DNA from: Clostridium saccharobutylicum DSM 13864
GTDB lineage: Bacteria; Bacillota; Clostridia; Clostridiales; Clostridiaceae
DNA length: 64,000 bases
Direction: 5' to 3'
NCBI RefSeq assembly: GCF_000473995.1
Contig: NC_022571.1
Coordinates: 3,627,416-3,691,415 of the forward strand
The notes beneath the pieces were generated by a model. It searched no databases. It had not been told where the DNA came from and saw nothing but the letters and a program-made list of their open reading frames with translations. Shown here piece by piece: positions 34,916-44,189 of this stretch; the stretch's first letter is position 1, and the number at the start of each line of letters is the position of its first letter. The position numbers and the translations under genes are program-made.

Positions 34916-35254
34916 ATGAAGAAACTAGAAATTGTTATTAGAAACGAAAAGTTAGAAGATTTACAAAAAATCCTATATGACTGTAAAGCTAATGATATTA
35001 TGATTTCTCATATTAGAGGGTATGACAATAAAAGAGGATATAAAACAATTTACAGAGGTGCAGAATATAATGTACATTTGCTTCCAAAAATAAAAGTTGA
35101 AATAGTTGTACCTTCAAATGTTGCTGATGTAATAATACAAAAAGTTTTAAAAGAAATCAGTACTGATAATTATGATGATGGTAAAATCTTTATTTACAAT
35201 GTTGAAGATGTTATAATAATTAGAACTAGCGAACATGGAGAAGATGCATTATAA
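34916..35254 (+). CDS. P-II family nitrogen regulatory protein, orphan
   Basis: 112 residues, the usual GlnB length. The T-loop (about 36-55) has the YRGAEYNVHLLPKIKVEIVV motif including the tyrosine that is modified in proteobacterial GlnB; the C-terminal signature IRTSEHGEDAL is present. P-II trimers bind ATP, ADP and 2-oxoglutarate and signal nitrogen status to transporters or enzymes. It is not next to amtB, glnA or nif genes; the nearest neighbours are a liv operon and repeats on both sides. AAGTGAGG precedes the ATG. Confidence 0.9.
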   Translation: MKKLEIVIRNEKLEDLQKILYDCKANDIMISHIRGYDNKRGYKTIYRGAEYNVHLLPKIKVEIVVPSNVADVIIQKVLKEISTDNYDDGKIFIYNVEDVIIIRTSEHGEDAL

Positions 35255-35350
35255 ATAAACAGCTTTAGACTTAGAGTTATGTAGTAATTCACCGAAAGTA
35301 ATGGGACTCTTGTTGCTCGATTGCTATAAAATAAGTCTGTGGATTTAGTC
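35255..35350. repeat. Family-A left-end fragment (A9)
   Basis: TTAGACTTAGAGTTATGTAG with TTCACCGAAAGTAATGGGAC and GTTGCTCGATTGCTATAAAA matches the left part of A1; the right half is missing. Confidence 0.6.
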
Positions 35351-35410
35351 TTAAAGTTATATTAAATTAATCTTTCAGTCATTAACAATTATATATTTTT
35401 CTCACATAAT

Positions 35411-35452
35411 AAAAACTGTAAAAGGATTCAAATGAATCTTTTTACAGTTTTT
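35411..35452 (-). terminator. Terminator of liv operon copy 1
   Basis: AAAAACTGTAAAAGGATTCA pairs with TGAATCTTTTTACAGTTTTT (20 bp, one wobble, 2-base loop); it lies about 50 bases past the livF1 stop and is symmetric enough to work both ways. Confidence 0.88.
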
Positions 35453-35505
35453 ATTAAACTTATTTTTATATCATATATATTTTTTATAGACTGTTCTCAA
35501 TATGC

Positions 35506-36216
35506 TTATAGTGATTCACCTAGATATGCTTTTTTGATTTCATCATTGCTAAGTAATTCTTTACCACTTCCACTTAATGTGATTCTTCCAGTCTCCATTA
35601 TGTATCCTATGTCTGCTATTTTTAAAGCTGCATTTGCATTTTGTTCTATTAGTAGAACTGTCATTCCTTCTTCGTTGATTCTCTTTATTATTCCAAATAA
35701 TTCTTTTACAACTATAGGTGCAAGTCCTAGAGAAGGTTCATCCATCATTATTAGCTTTGGTCTTGACATAAGTGCTCTTCCAATAGCAAGCATTTGCTGC
35801 TCTCCTCCTGAAAGCGTACCTGATAATTGCCAAGTTCTTTCTTTTAATCTTGGAAATAATGAATATACTTTTTCTAAATCTTCTTCAATTCCCTTAGTAT
35901 CTTTTCTTGTATATGCACCTATTTTTAAATTTTCTAATACTGTAAGGTCGGCAAAAACTCTTCTTCCTTCTGGAACTAAAGCAATACCTTTCTTAACCAT
36001 AAGTTCAGTATTAAGCTTTGTTAAGTCTGAACCTTCAAAATCTATACTTCCGCTTTTAGGTTTTACAAGACCTACTATAGATTTTAGTGTAGTACTTTTT
36101 CCTGCTCCGTTAGCACCAACTAAAGTTACTATCTTGCCGCTTGGTACTTCTAAACTTATACCTTTTAGTGCTTCTATACCACCATAAGCTACTACTAAAT
36201 CATTAATTTTAATCAT
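35506..36216 (-). CDS. livF: Branched-chain amino-acid ABC transporter ATPase LivF, copy 1
   Basis: 236 residues. Walker A GANGAGKST, ABC signature LSGGEQQMLAIGRALMSRP, Walker B LIMMDEPSLGL and the H-loop-region LLIEQNANAALKIAD, all as in LivF. One of the two ATPases of the HAAT family importer. Its start overlaps the end of livG1 by eight bases. It differs from the copy-2 protein at only two positions that I can see (Ser/Thr near 64 and Ser/Ala at the penultimate residue). Confidence 0.95.
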   Translation of the reverse strand: MIKINDLVVAYGGIEALKGISLEVPSGKIVTLVGANGAGKSTTLKSIVGLVKPKSGSIDFEGSDLTKLNTELMVKKGIALVPEGRRVFADLTVLENLKIGAYTRKDTKGIEEDLEKVYSLFPRLKERTWQLSGTLSGGEQQMLAIGRALMSRPKLIMMDEPSLGLAPIVVKELFGIIKRINEEGMTVLLIEQNANAALKIADIGYIMETGRITLSGSGKELLSNDEIKKAYLGESL

Positions 36217-36979
36217 CTTCAGATACCCCCAAATATGCCTCTATAACCTTCTTATCATTTTGTATTTCAGAAGGCGTACCTTTAGCTATAGTAATTCCAT
36301 ATTCAAAAACTTGTATTTTATCTGATAAACTCATAACCATGTTCATATGATGTTCAATCATAAAAATAGTTAAATTAAATTTTTCTTTAATTTCTTTAAC
36401 GAAAGCTGTAAGTTCATCTGTTTCTGTTGGATTCATACCAGCAGCTGGTTCGTCAAGAAGAAGAAGTTTTGGATTAGTTGCAAGCGCTCTTGCTATTTCC
36501 AGCTTTCTTTGCTTACCATAAGGAAGTGAACTTGCCTTTTCATCTTTTAAATCCTCAAGTCCTAATTCTCTTAAAAGTTCAAGAGACTTCTTAACCATTT
36601 CTTTTTCTTCTTTTCTATACTTAGGAAGCTTTAGCATTGCTTCAAAGCAATTTGATTTTATATGAACATGATTTGCAATGAGTACATTATCAAGTACAGT
36701 TAAATCTTTGAAAAGTCTTATATTTTGGAAAGTTCTTGCTATACCAGTTTGAGTTATTTTATCTTGTCTCATTCCAGTAATATCTATACCATCAAAAATC
36801 ACTTTTCCTTTAGTAGGAGTATAAACATTTGTGATCATATTAAAAGCTGTAGTCTTACCTGCTCCATTCGGTCCGATTAGTGAAACTATCTCACCTTCAT
36901 TTATTTCAAGGTTAAAGTCGCTAACTGCAGTAAGACCTCCAAATTGCATAGTTGCATTTTTTACACTTAATAATGCCAT
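36209..36979 (-). CDS. livG: Branched-chain amino-acid ABC transporter ATPase LivG, copy 1
   Basis: 256 residues. Walker A GPNGAGKTT, Q-loop region GIARTFQNIRLFKDL, signature LPYGKQRKLEIARAL and Walker B LLLLDEPAAGMNPTE, then IFMIEHHMNMVMSLSD, diagnostic of LivG. Its ATG overlaps the livM1 stop. Three substitutions separate it from copy 2 (Arg/Lys, Thr/Ser and Lys/Arg). Confidence 0.95.
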   Translation of the reverse strand: MALLSVKNATMQFGGLTAVSDFNLEINEGEIVSLIGPNGAGKTTAFNMITNVYTPTKGKVIFDGIDITGMRQDKITQTGIARTFQNIRLFKDLTVLDNVLIANHVHIKSNCFEAMLKLPKYRKEEKEMVKKSLELLRELGLEDLKDEKASSLPYGKQRKLEIARALATNPKLLLLDEPAAGMNPTETDELTAFVKEIKEKFNLTIFMIEHHMNMVMSLSDKIQVFEYGITIAKGTPSEIQNDKKVIEAYLGVSEDD

Positions 36980-38037
36980 TATTTATTCCCCCCTTCTTCT
37001 AAAGGTTTTTTATTTGAACACTTAAATATTGATTTCCATGAAAATTCTTTTGTTCCCATTATTCCGTGTCTAAAGAATAATACTATTATCATAAGTAATA
37101 TTGAGAATATAACCATTCTTAATCCTGGTATTCCAGTAAAGCTAAAGATACCAAAATCAAATTGTTTTTCCATATCTAAGAATCTTAAAACTTCTCCAAG
37201 TATTGTTACAATGAAAGCTGAAATAACTGTTCCTGTAACACTTCCCATACCACCGATAACTATTATAAGAAGTATATTAAATGTAAGACTGAATTTAAAC
37301 ATATTAGGATCTATAGTTCCCATTAAGTTTCCAAGTAGTCCTCCACCAACTCCAGCAAAGAAAGCACCTATAGCAAATCCTATAGCCTTATGTTTAAATA
37401 AGCTTATTCCCATACTTTCTGCTGCTATTTCATCTTCTCTTATAGCTTTTAAAGCTCTTCCATAAGAACTGTTTATAAATGACATTAAGATTATTATAGT
37501 TGCAATTGCTACTCCAAAACTCCAATATAAATTTGTTGTATGAGGAATACCTCTAAGTCCTAAAGCACCGTTAGTTAATCCTTGAATGTTAGTAATAACT
37601 ATTCTTATGATTTCTGCAAAACCTAAAGTAACAATAGCTAGGTAGTCTCCTTTAAGTCTTAAAGCCGGAGCACCTATTAAAAATGCTATAAATGCTGATA
37701 AAAGTCCAGCAATTAATAATGCTACAATAAATGGTACTTGCAAATGATTAAATGGTGCAATTAATGGTTCCATAAAGAAATTTTGAGTTTTAACTTTTTC
37801 AGTCATTGTAAGTAACGCAGTTGTATAAGCACCTATTGCTATGAACCCTGCATGTCCTAATGAAAATAAACCTGTAAATCCATTTATTAAGTTTAAGCTT
37901 AATCCAAGAACTGTATATACTGCACATAAATTTAAAATTCTAATTTTATAAGAGTCTAAGCTGTTATTTGCAACAAATAAGAGTAAAAATACAATTGCAA
38001 TAAGAGCTATATTCAAAAATTTATTTTTATTGTTCAT
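36979..38037 (-). CDS. livM: Branched-chain amino-acid permease LivM, copy 1 (intact)
   Basis: 352 residues, about eight to ten helices. Conserved LivM segments: LGLSLNLINGFTGLFSLGHA, APALRLKGDYLAIVTLGFAE, LRGIP and GRALKAIREDEIAAESMGIS. It forms the membrane channel with LivH. Two bases separate it from livH1. This copy keeps the reading frame that the second copy has lost. Confidence 0.94.
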   Translation of the reverse strand: MNNKNKFLNIALIAIVFLLLFVANNSLDSYKIRILNLCAVYTVLGLSLNLINGFTGLFSLGHAGFIAIGAYTTALLTMTEKVKTQNFFMEPLIAPFNHLQVPFIVALLIAGLLSAFIAFLIGAPALRLKGDYLAIVTLGFAEIIRIVITNIQGLTNGALGLRGIPHTTNLYWSFGVAIATIIILMSFINSSYGRALKAIREDEIAAESMGISLFKHKAIGFAIGAFFAGVGGGLLGNLMGTIDPNMFKFSLTFNILLIIVIGGMGSVTGTVISAFIVTILGEVLRFLDMEKQFDFGIFSFTGIPGLRMVIFSILLMIIVLFFRHGIMGTKEFSWKSIFKCSNKKPLEEGGNK

Positions 38038-38039
38038 TT

Positions 38040-38933
38040 TTACACCTTCTCTGTTAAATTTTTGCCCATTATTCCTGTAGGCTTAAATAGCAAAATTATT
38101 ATTAATAATATAAATGCTAATGCATCTCTATATCCTGTTAATCCTGGGAAGAAACCTACTAACATGATTTCAGTAAGTCCAAGAATGAATCCTCCAATAA
38201 CTGCTCCTTTGATATCACCTATACCACCTATAACCGCAGCTATGAAACATTTTAATCCTGGCATCATTCCCATAAGAGCTACTATTTGTGGATATTTAAC
38301 ACACCACATCATAGATCCTAGAGCTGCTAATCCTGAACCTATAGCAAAAGTAAAAGAAATTATTCTATTTACATTTATACCCATAAGTCTTGCAGTTTCA
38401 ACGTCTTTAGACGCTGCTCTCATTGCCATACCAACATTTGTATTATTAACTAGATGTAATAAAACGAATAATATTATTATAGTAACAATTGGAATTATAA
38501 AAGTAAGATTTTGAATTGAAACCCCACCTATAACTACTACGTCTGTAAATAATTTTATATCTGGAAATGCTTTTGGTCTTCCTCCAAATAACACGACAGC
38601 TAAGTTTTCAAGTAAGAATGATACACCAATCGCTGAAATCAGCGCCGAAATCTTTGGTGCATTTCTAAGTGGTCTATAAGCTGTAAACTCTATACCCATT
38701 CCAAGTAATGCTGTTAAAATTATTGCTACTATAAAAGAAACATACCAAGGTAGTCCAAATGTTGCCATTCCGAAAAATGCGAAATAAGCAGCCATCATAA
38801 ATATATCTCCATGTGCAAAGTTTATAAGCTTTAATATACCATAAACCATAGTATATCCTATAGCAATAAGTGCATATAAACTTCCTAGAGAAATTCCATT
38901 TGCTAAGTTTTGCATAAATGTACTTAATGTCAT
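38040..38933 (-). CDS. livH: Branched-chain amino-acid permease LivH, copy 1
   Basis: 297 residues, eight helices. Hallmarks: NGISLGSLYALIAIGYTMVY with GILKLINFAHGDIFMMAAY, AYRPLRNAPKISALISAIGV and the EAA-like loop MRAASKDVETARLMGINVNR. The protein is identical to the copy-2 LivH; the two genes differ by only about five single bases over 894. Confidence 0.95.
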   Translation of the reverse strand: MTLSTFMQNLANGISLGSLYALIAIGYTMVYGILKLINFAHGDIFMMAAYFAFFGMATFGLPWYVSFIVAIILTALLGMGIEFTAYRPLRNAPKISALISAIGVSFLLENLAVVLFGGRPKAFPDIKLFTDVVVIGGVSIQNLTFIIPIVTIIILFVLLHLVNNTNVGMAMRAASKDVETARLMGINVNRIISFTFAIGSGLAALGSMMWCVKYPQIVALMGMMPGLKCFIAAVIGGIGDIKGAVIGGFILGLTEIMLVGFFPGLTGYRDALAFILLIIILLFKPTGIMGKNLTEKV

Positions 38934-38948
38934 GATTTCACCCCTAAT

Positions 38949-40121
38949 TTAATTTTCTTCAGGTTTTATGGTATCAAGATAAGTAAATTTACCATCTTTG
39001 ACTACCTTTAAAACTGCATCTTTTACTGCATTATTGTTTTCATCTATAGTGATTACTCCAGCTGCTCCAGGGAAATTCTTAGTTTTTGCAAGTTCATCTC
39101 TAATTTTCACTGGATCTGCAGAATCAGCTCTCTTTATAGCATCTAAAATTAATATATATGCATCATATCCTAATGCTGTAGCTGCTGCTGGTTCTTTATT
39201 ATTTTCTTGTCTATATGTATCAAGGAAAGTCTTTGATTCTTCAGTTATAGGAGTTTCACTTGCAAAGAATGTTGAGAATACTGTTCCTTCTACATCTTGC
39301 TTACCTATATCTAAAAATTCTGGTGTTTCCCAAGTATCTGCTCCAATTATTGGAGCTGTAATACCAAGTTGTCTTGCTTGTTTTATTATCATAGCACCTT
39401 CCGTAAAATTACCTGGTGCAAATATTACATCTGGATTGCTGCTCTTTATGTTTGTAAGCTGAGCTGTAAAATCTTGATCTCCTGTATTATAGTTAGCTTT
39501 AGCTACAATAGCATTATTATCTCCTGTAAGTTTTTTAAACTCGTCCATGAAGAATTTACAAATACCTACTGAATAGTCACTTGAAACTTCTTGAAGAATT
39601 GCTACCTTTTTAGCATTCAGTTTATTTGCTGCGTATTTTGCCATAACAGTTCCTTGAAAAGGATCTATAAAACAAACTCTAAAATAATAATCATTACCTG
39701 CAGTTACTAAAGGATTTGTACAAGTAACCCCTACAGCTGGAATTTTAGCTTCTTGTACTATATCTCCTGCTGCCATTGAAAATCCACTACCATAACTTCC
39801 TATAATTGCATTAACATGTTCTTGTTCAATAAGATTTGCAGCTGCACTAGCCGCTTCAACTTTATCAGACTTGTTATCTGCAAAAACCAATTCTACTTTT
39901 TTTCCTAGAACTGTTGGATAAATTTTATTGGCAAGCTTTGTACCTTCTGCCTCTAATGCTCCACCAGCAGCATTAGCACCTGTCATCGGTTGAAATACAC
40001 CAATTTTTATGACATCGCTGTCAACATTTGCTTTTGTTTTATCTTTACTAGCTCCACAACCCGTTAATGTAAAAGTTGTTGACATAACCAGTGCTAAAAG
40101 CAAAGAAATTTTTCTTTTCAT
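38949..40121 (-). CDS. livK: Branched-chain amino-acid binding lipoprotein LivK, copy 1
   Basis: 390 residues. Lipoprotein signal with lipobox TLTGC (Cys22), linker, then a type-1 binding fold: IGVFQPMTGANAAGGALEAE, IIGSYGSGFSMAAGDIVQEA, YYFRVCFIDPFQGTVMAKYA and VIFAPGNFTEGAMIIKQARQ. It captures substrate for LivHMGF. GGGGGG precedes the ATG. Unlike the other four genes it differs clearly from its copy-2 partner, including residues lining the expected ligand pocket (Gln/Glu, Tyr/Trp, Phe/Asn, Val-Thr/Ala-Ser). Confidence 0.94.
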   Translation of the reverse strand: MKRKISLLLALVMSTTFTLTGCGASKDKTKANVDSDVIKIGVFQPMTGANAAGGALEAEGTKLANKIYPTVLGKKVELVFADNKSDKVEAASAAANLIEQEHVNAIIGSYGSGFSMAAGDIVQEAKIPAVGVTCTNPLVTAGNDYYFRVCFIDPFQGTVMAKYAANKLNAKKVAILQEVSSDYSVGICKFFMDEFKKLTGDNNAIVAKANYNTGDQDFTAQLTNIKSSNPDVIFAPGNFTEGAMIIKQARQLGITAPIIGADTWETPEFLDIGKQDVEGTVFSTFFASETPITEESKTFLDTYRQENNKEPAAATALGYDAYILILDAIKRADSADPVKIRDELAKTKNFPGAAGVITIDENNNAVKDAVLKVVKDGKFTYLDTIKPEEN

Positions 40122-40338
40122 ACAAATTAGCCCCCCTAATATTAATATTATTGTCTTATTTACGTCATAAAAAATAAATTAATAAAATAATTTCAATTAA
40201 CATAAAAACCAATACTTGTAATTTTAATATAACGCATGTCCTTTTTATTATTTTATAGAAATTGCTTATATTAGTTAGCCCTTTAATTACAATATTGTTA
40301 ATCTATCAATTTAATTCGACGATTATTAACATAGCATA

Positions 40339-40367
40339 ATATTATCCTATATTTACCGATATGTCAA
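40339..40367 (-). promoter_or_regulatory. SigA promoter of liv operon copy 1
   Basis: TTGACA (40362-40367), 17-base spacer, TAATAT (40339-40344); near-consensus. It leaves a leader of about 210 bases before livK1. The same promoter, with TTGACATATC and TAATAT conserved, precedes livK2. Confidence 0.75.
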
Positions 40368-40422
40368 CCTACGAAAGACATTTGTATTTGTACAGTGTAA
40401 ACTCAGAATATTTTATAACAAA

Positions 40423-40470
40423 AAAGCGCTTTGTTGAGCCATTTCAGAAGCAACAAAGCGTTAGTTGATT
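40423..40470 (-). terminator. Hairpin with T tract upstream of the copy-1 promoter
   Basis: On the minus strand AACGCTTTGTTG...CAACAAAGCGC is followed by TTTTTTGTTATA. It lies 5' of the promoter, so it can act as a second terminator for readthrough from copy 2, insulating copy 1. Sequence around it (40470-40680) is AT-rich without a gene. Confidence 0.7.
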
Positions 40471-40680
40471 TCCATAAAATATAAAAAATAATTATAAATT
40501 ATTTAAAATTATTTTTTATAATTTTATAATAATATGCCACAATACATATAAACAATTTAAATATTTTATATTAATAATTTAATAATTTAAATAATATACC
40601 TTAATAATTTCGAATTGTACAAATATTAAGTTAATTGAATTTTATTTTTTACAATAATTGCATCATTGTAAATTTACAAT

Positions 40681-40724
40681 AAAACAACAGGTCAATCTCT
40701 TATTGAATTTGACCTGTTGTTTTT
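40681..40724 (-). terminator. Terminator of liv operon copy 2
   Basis: AAAACAACAGGTCAA with its perfect complement TTGACCTGTTGTTTT, 13-base loop, about 25 bases after the livF2 stop. Its sequence is unrelated to the copy-1 terminator. Confidence 0.88.
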
Positions 40725-40747
40725 ATATTTTATATTAAAATTTCGTA

Positions 40748-41458
40748 TTACAAAGCTTCACCAAGATATGCCTTTTTGATTTCATCATTGCTAAGTAATT
40801 CTTTACCACTTCCACTTAATGTGATTCTTCCAGTCTCCATGATGTATCCTATATCTGCTATTTTTAAAGCTGCATTTGCATTTTGCTCTATTAGTAGAAC
40901 TGTCATTCCTTCTTCGTTGATTCTCTTTATTATTCCAAATAATTCTTTTACAACTATAGGTGCAAGTCCTAGAGAAGGTTCATCCATCATTATTAGCTTT
41001 GGTCTTGACATAAGTGCTCTTCCGATAGCAAGCATTTGCTGCTCTCCTCCTGAAAGTGTACCTGATAATTGCCAAGTTCTTTCTTTCAATCTTGGAAATA
41101 ATGAATATACTTTTTCTAAATCTTCTTCAATTCCCTTAGTATCTTTTCTTGTATAAGCACCTATTTTTAAATTTTCTAATACTGTAAGGTCGGCAAAAAC
41201 TCTTCTTCCTTCTGGAACTAAAGCAATACCTTTCTTAACCATAAGTTCAGTATTAAGCTTTGTTAAATCTGTACCTTCAAAATCTATACTTCCGCTTTTA
41301 GGTTTTACAAGACCTACTATAGATTTTAGCGTAGTACTTTTTCCTGCTCCGTTAGCACCAACTAAAGTTACTATCTTGCCGCTTGGTACTTCTAAACTTA
41401 TACCTTTTAGTGCTTCTATACCGCCATAAGCTACTACTAAATCATTAATTTTAATCAT
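40748..41458 (-). CDS. livF: Branched-chain amino-acid ABC transporter ATPase LivF, copy 2
   Basis: 236 residues, nearly identical to the copy-1 LivF: same Walker A (GANGAGKST), signature (LSGGEQQMLAIGRAL) and Walker B (LIMMDEPS). Only Thr for Ser near residue 64 and Ala for Ser near the C-terminus differ. Similarity to copy 1 stops almost at the stop codon; the downstream sequence is unrelated. Confidence 0.95.
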   Translation of the reverse strand: MIKINDLVVAYGGIEALKGISLEVPSGKIVTLVGANGAGKSTTLKSIVGLVKPKSGSIDFEGTDLTKLNTELMVKKGIALVPEGRRVFADLTVLENLKIGAYTRKDTKGIEEDLEKVYSLFPRLKERTWQLSGTLSGGEQQMLAIGRALMSRPKLIMMDEPSLGLAPIVVKELFGIIKRINEEGMTVLLIEQNANAALKIADIGYIMETGRITLSGSGKELLSNDEIKKAYLGEAL

Positions 41459-42221
41459 CTTCAGATACCCCCAAATATGCCTCTATAACCTTCTTATCAT
41501 TTTGTATTTCAGAAGGCGTACCTTTAGCTATAGTAATTCCGTATTCAAAAACTTGTATTCTATCTGATAAACTCATAACCATATTCATATGATGTTCAAT
41601 CATGAAGATAGATAAATTAAATTTTTCTTTAATTTCTTTAACGAAAGCTGTAAGTTCATCTGTTTCTGTTGGATTCATACCTGCTGCTGGTTCGTCAAGA
41701 AGAAGAAGTTTTGGATTAGTTGCAAGTGCTCTTGCTATTTCCAGTTTTCTTTGCTTACCATAAGGAAGTGAACTTGCCTTTTCATCTTTTAAATCCTCAA
41801 GTCCTAATTCTTTTAAAAGTTCAAGGGACTTCTTAACCATTTCTTTTTCTTCTTTTCTATACTTAGGCAGCTTTAGCATTGCTTCAAAGCAATTTGATTT
41901 TATATGAACATGATTTGCAATGAGTACATTATCCAGTACAGTTAAATCTTTAAAAAGTCTTATATTTTGGAAAGTTCTTGCTATACCAGTTTGAGTTATT
42001 TTATCTTGTCTCATTCCAGTAATATCTATACCATCAAAAATCACTTTTCCTTTAGTAGGAGTATAAACATTTGTGATCATATTAAAAGCTGTAGTCTTAC
42101 CTGCTCCATTCGGTCCGATTAGTGAAACTATCTCACCTTCATTTATTTCAAGGTTAAAGTCGCTAACTGCAGTAAGACCTCCAAATTGCATAGTTGCATT
42201 TTTTACACTTAATAATGCCAT
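41451..42221 (-). CDS. livG: Branched-chain amino-acid ABC transporter ATPase LivG, copy 2
   Basis: 256 residues with GPNGAGKTT, LPYGKQRKLEIARAL and LLLLDEPAAGMNPTE. It overlaps livF2 by eight bases and follows the broken livM2 with the same overlapping stop/start as in copy 1. Intact, with three conservative substitutions relative to copy 1. Confidence 0.95.
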   Translation of the reverse strand: MALLSVKNATMQFGGLTAVSDFNLEINEGEIVSLIGPNGAGKTTAFNMITNVYTPTKGKVIFDGIDITGMRQDKITQTGIARTFQNIRLFKDLTVLDNVLIANHVHIKSNCFEAMLKLPKYRKEEKEMVKKSLELLKELGLEDLKDEKASSLPYGKQRKLEIARALATNPKLLLLDEPAAGMNPTETDELTAFVKEIKEKFNLSIFMIEHHMNMVMSLSDRIQVFEYGITIAKGTPSEIQNDKKVIEAYLGVSEDD

Positions 42222-43278
42222 TATTTATTTCCTCCTTCTTCTAGAGGTTTTTTATTTGAATACTTAAATATCGATTTCCATGAAAATTCTTTTGTTCCCA
42301 TTATTCCGTGTCTAAAGAATAATACTATTATCATAAGTAATATTGAGAATATAACCATTCTTAATCCTGGTATTCCAGTAAAGCTAAAGATACCAAAATC
42401 AAATTGTTTTTCCATATCTAAGAATCTTAAAACTTCTCCAAGTATTGTTACAATGAAAGCTGAAATCACTGTTCCTGTAACACTTCCCATACCACCGATA
42501 ACTATTATAAGAAGTATGTTAAATGTAAGACTGAATTTAAACATATTAGGATCTATAGTTCCCATTAAGTTTCCAAGTAGTCCTCCGCCAACTCCGGCAA
42601 AGAAAGCACCTACAGCAAATCCTATAGCCTTATGTTTAAATAAGCTTATTCCCATACTTTCTGCTGCTATTTCATCTTCTCTTATAGCTTTTAAAGCTCT
42701 TCCATAAGAACTGTTTATAAATGACATTAAGATTATTATAGTTACAATTGCTGCTCCAAAACTCCAATATAAATTTGTTGTATGGGAATACCTCTAAGTC
42801 CTAAAGCACCGTTAGTTAAACCTTGAATATTAGTAATAACTATTCTTATGATTTCTGCAAAACCTAAAGTAACAATAGCTAGATAGTCTCCTTTAAGTCT
42901 TAAAGCTGGAGCACCTATTAAAAATGCTATAAATGCTGATAAAAGTCCAGCAATTAATAATGCTACAATAAATGGTACTTGCAAATGATTAAATGGTGCA
43001 ATTAATGGTTCCATAAAGAAATTTTGAGTTTTAACTTTTTCAGTCATTGTAAGTAACGCAGTTGTATAAGCACCTATTGCTATGAACCCTGCATGTCCTA
43101 ATGAAAATAAACCTGTAAATCCATTTATTAAGTTTAAGCTTAATCCAAGAACTGTATATACTGCACATAAATTTAAAATTCTAATTTTATAAGAGTCTAA
43201 GCTGTTATTTGCAACAAATAAGAGTAAAAATACAATTGCAATAAGAGCTATATTCAAAAATTTATTTTTATTGTTCAT
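42221..43278 (-). pseudogene. livM: livM copy 2, broken by a single-base deletion
   Basis: Compared with copy 1, one A is missing in the stretch TATGGGAATACC at 42781-42792 (TATGAGGAATACC in copy 1). This shifts the frame after ALGLRGIP (about residue 166), so the N-terminal product ends a few residues later (178 aa, tail IQQIYIGVLEQQL). The remaining C-terminal half is open from an internal ATG at 42727. Everything else is about as similar to copy 1 as livH is. Either a recent pseudogene or an assembly error; if real, copy 2 must borrow LivM from copy 1. Confidence 0.85.
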
Positions 43279-43280
43279 TT

Positions 43281-44174
43281 TTACACCTTCTCTGTTAAAT
43301 TTTTGCCCATTATTCCTGTAGGCTTAAATAGCAAGATTATTATTAATAATATAAATGCTAATGCATCTCTATATCCTGTTAATCCTGGGAAGAAACCTAC
43401 TAACATAATTTCAGTAAGTCCAAGAATGAATCCTCCAATAACTGCTCCTTTGATATCACCTATACCACCTATAACCGCAGCTATAAAACATTTTAATCCT
43501 GGCATCATTCCCATAAGAGCTACTATTTGTGGATATTTAACACACCACATCATAGATCCTAGAGCTGCTAATCCTGAACCTATAGCAAAAGTAAAAGAAA
43601 TTATTCTATTTACATTTATACCCATAAGTCTTGCAGTTTCAACGTCTTTAGACGCTGCTCTCATTGCCATACCAACATTTGTATTATTAACTAGATGTAA
43701 TAAAACGAATAATATTATTATAGTAACAATTGGAATTATAAAAGTAAGATTTTGAATTGAAACCCCACCTATAACTACTACGTCTGTAAATAATTTTATA
43801 TCTGGAAATGCTTTTGGTCTTCCTCCAAATAACACGACAGCTAAGTTTTCAAGTAAGAATGATACACCAATCGCTGAAATCAGCGCCGAAATCTTTGGTG
43901 CATTTCTAAGTGGTCTATAAGCTGTAAACTCTATACCCATTCCAAGTAATGCTGTTAAAATTATTGCTACGATAAAAGAAACATACCAAGGTAGTCCAAA
44001 TGTTGCCATTCCGAAAAATGCGAAATAAGCAGCCATCATAAATATATCTCCGTGTGCAAAGTTTATAAGCTTTAATATACCATAAACCATAGTATATCCT
44101 ATAGCAATAAGTGCATATAAACTTCCTAGAGAAATTCCATTTGCTAAGTTTTGCATAAATGTACTTAATGTCAT
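43281..44174 (-). CDS. livH: Branched-chain amino-acid permease LivH, copy 2
   Basis: 297 residues, the same protein as copy 1 (NGISLGSLYALIAIGYTMVY, MRAASKDVETARLMGINVNR). The few base differences are all synonymous. Two bases separate its stop from the livM2 start, as in copy 1. With livM2 broken, this permease may pair with LivM from copy 1. Confidence 0.95.
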   Translation of the reverse strand: MTLSTFMQNLANGISLGSLYALIAIGYTMVYGILKLINFAHGDIFMMAAYFAFFGMATFGLPWYVSFIVAIILTALLGMGIEFTAYRPLRNAPKISALISAIGVSFLLENLAVVLFGGRPKAFPDIKLFTDVVVIGGVSIQNLTFIIPIVTIIILFVLLHLVNNTNVGMAMRAASKDVETARLMGINVNRIISFTFAIGSGLAALGSMMWCVKYPQIVALMGMMPGLKCFIAAVIGGIGDIKGAVIGGFILGLTEIMLVGFFPGLTGYRDALAFILLIIILLFKPTGIMGKNLTEKV

Positions 44175-44189
44175 GATTTCACCCCTAAT

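Noticed and set aside
35432..36187. Plus-strand frame of 251 codons over livF
   Set aside because: Shadow of livF on the opposite strand; similar shadows occur over livG, livH, livK and several other genes.
40122..40380. T-box or other amino-acid riboswitch in the livK1 leader
   Set aside because: I looked for a T-box specifier stem, the AGGGTGG-type T-box sequence and a leader terminator between promoter and gene and found none; the T-tract hairpin lies upstream of the promoter.
42221..42727. Short LivM as a separate functional permease gene
   Set aside because: It is exactly the C-terminal half of LivM, in register with copy 1 apart from one missing base; the internal ATG has no ribosome site.
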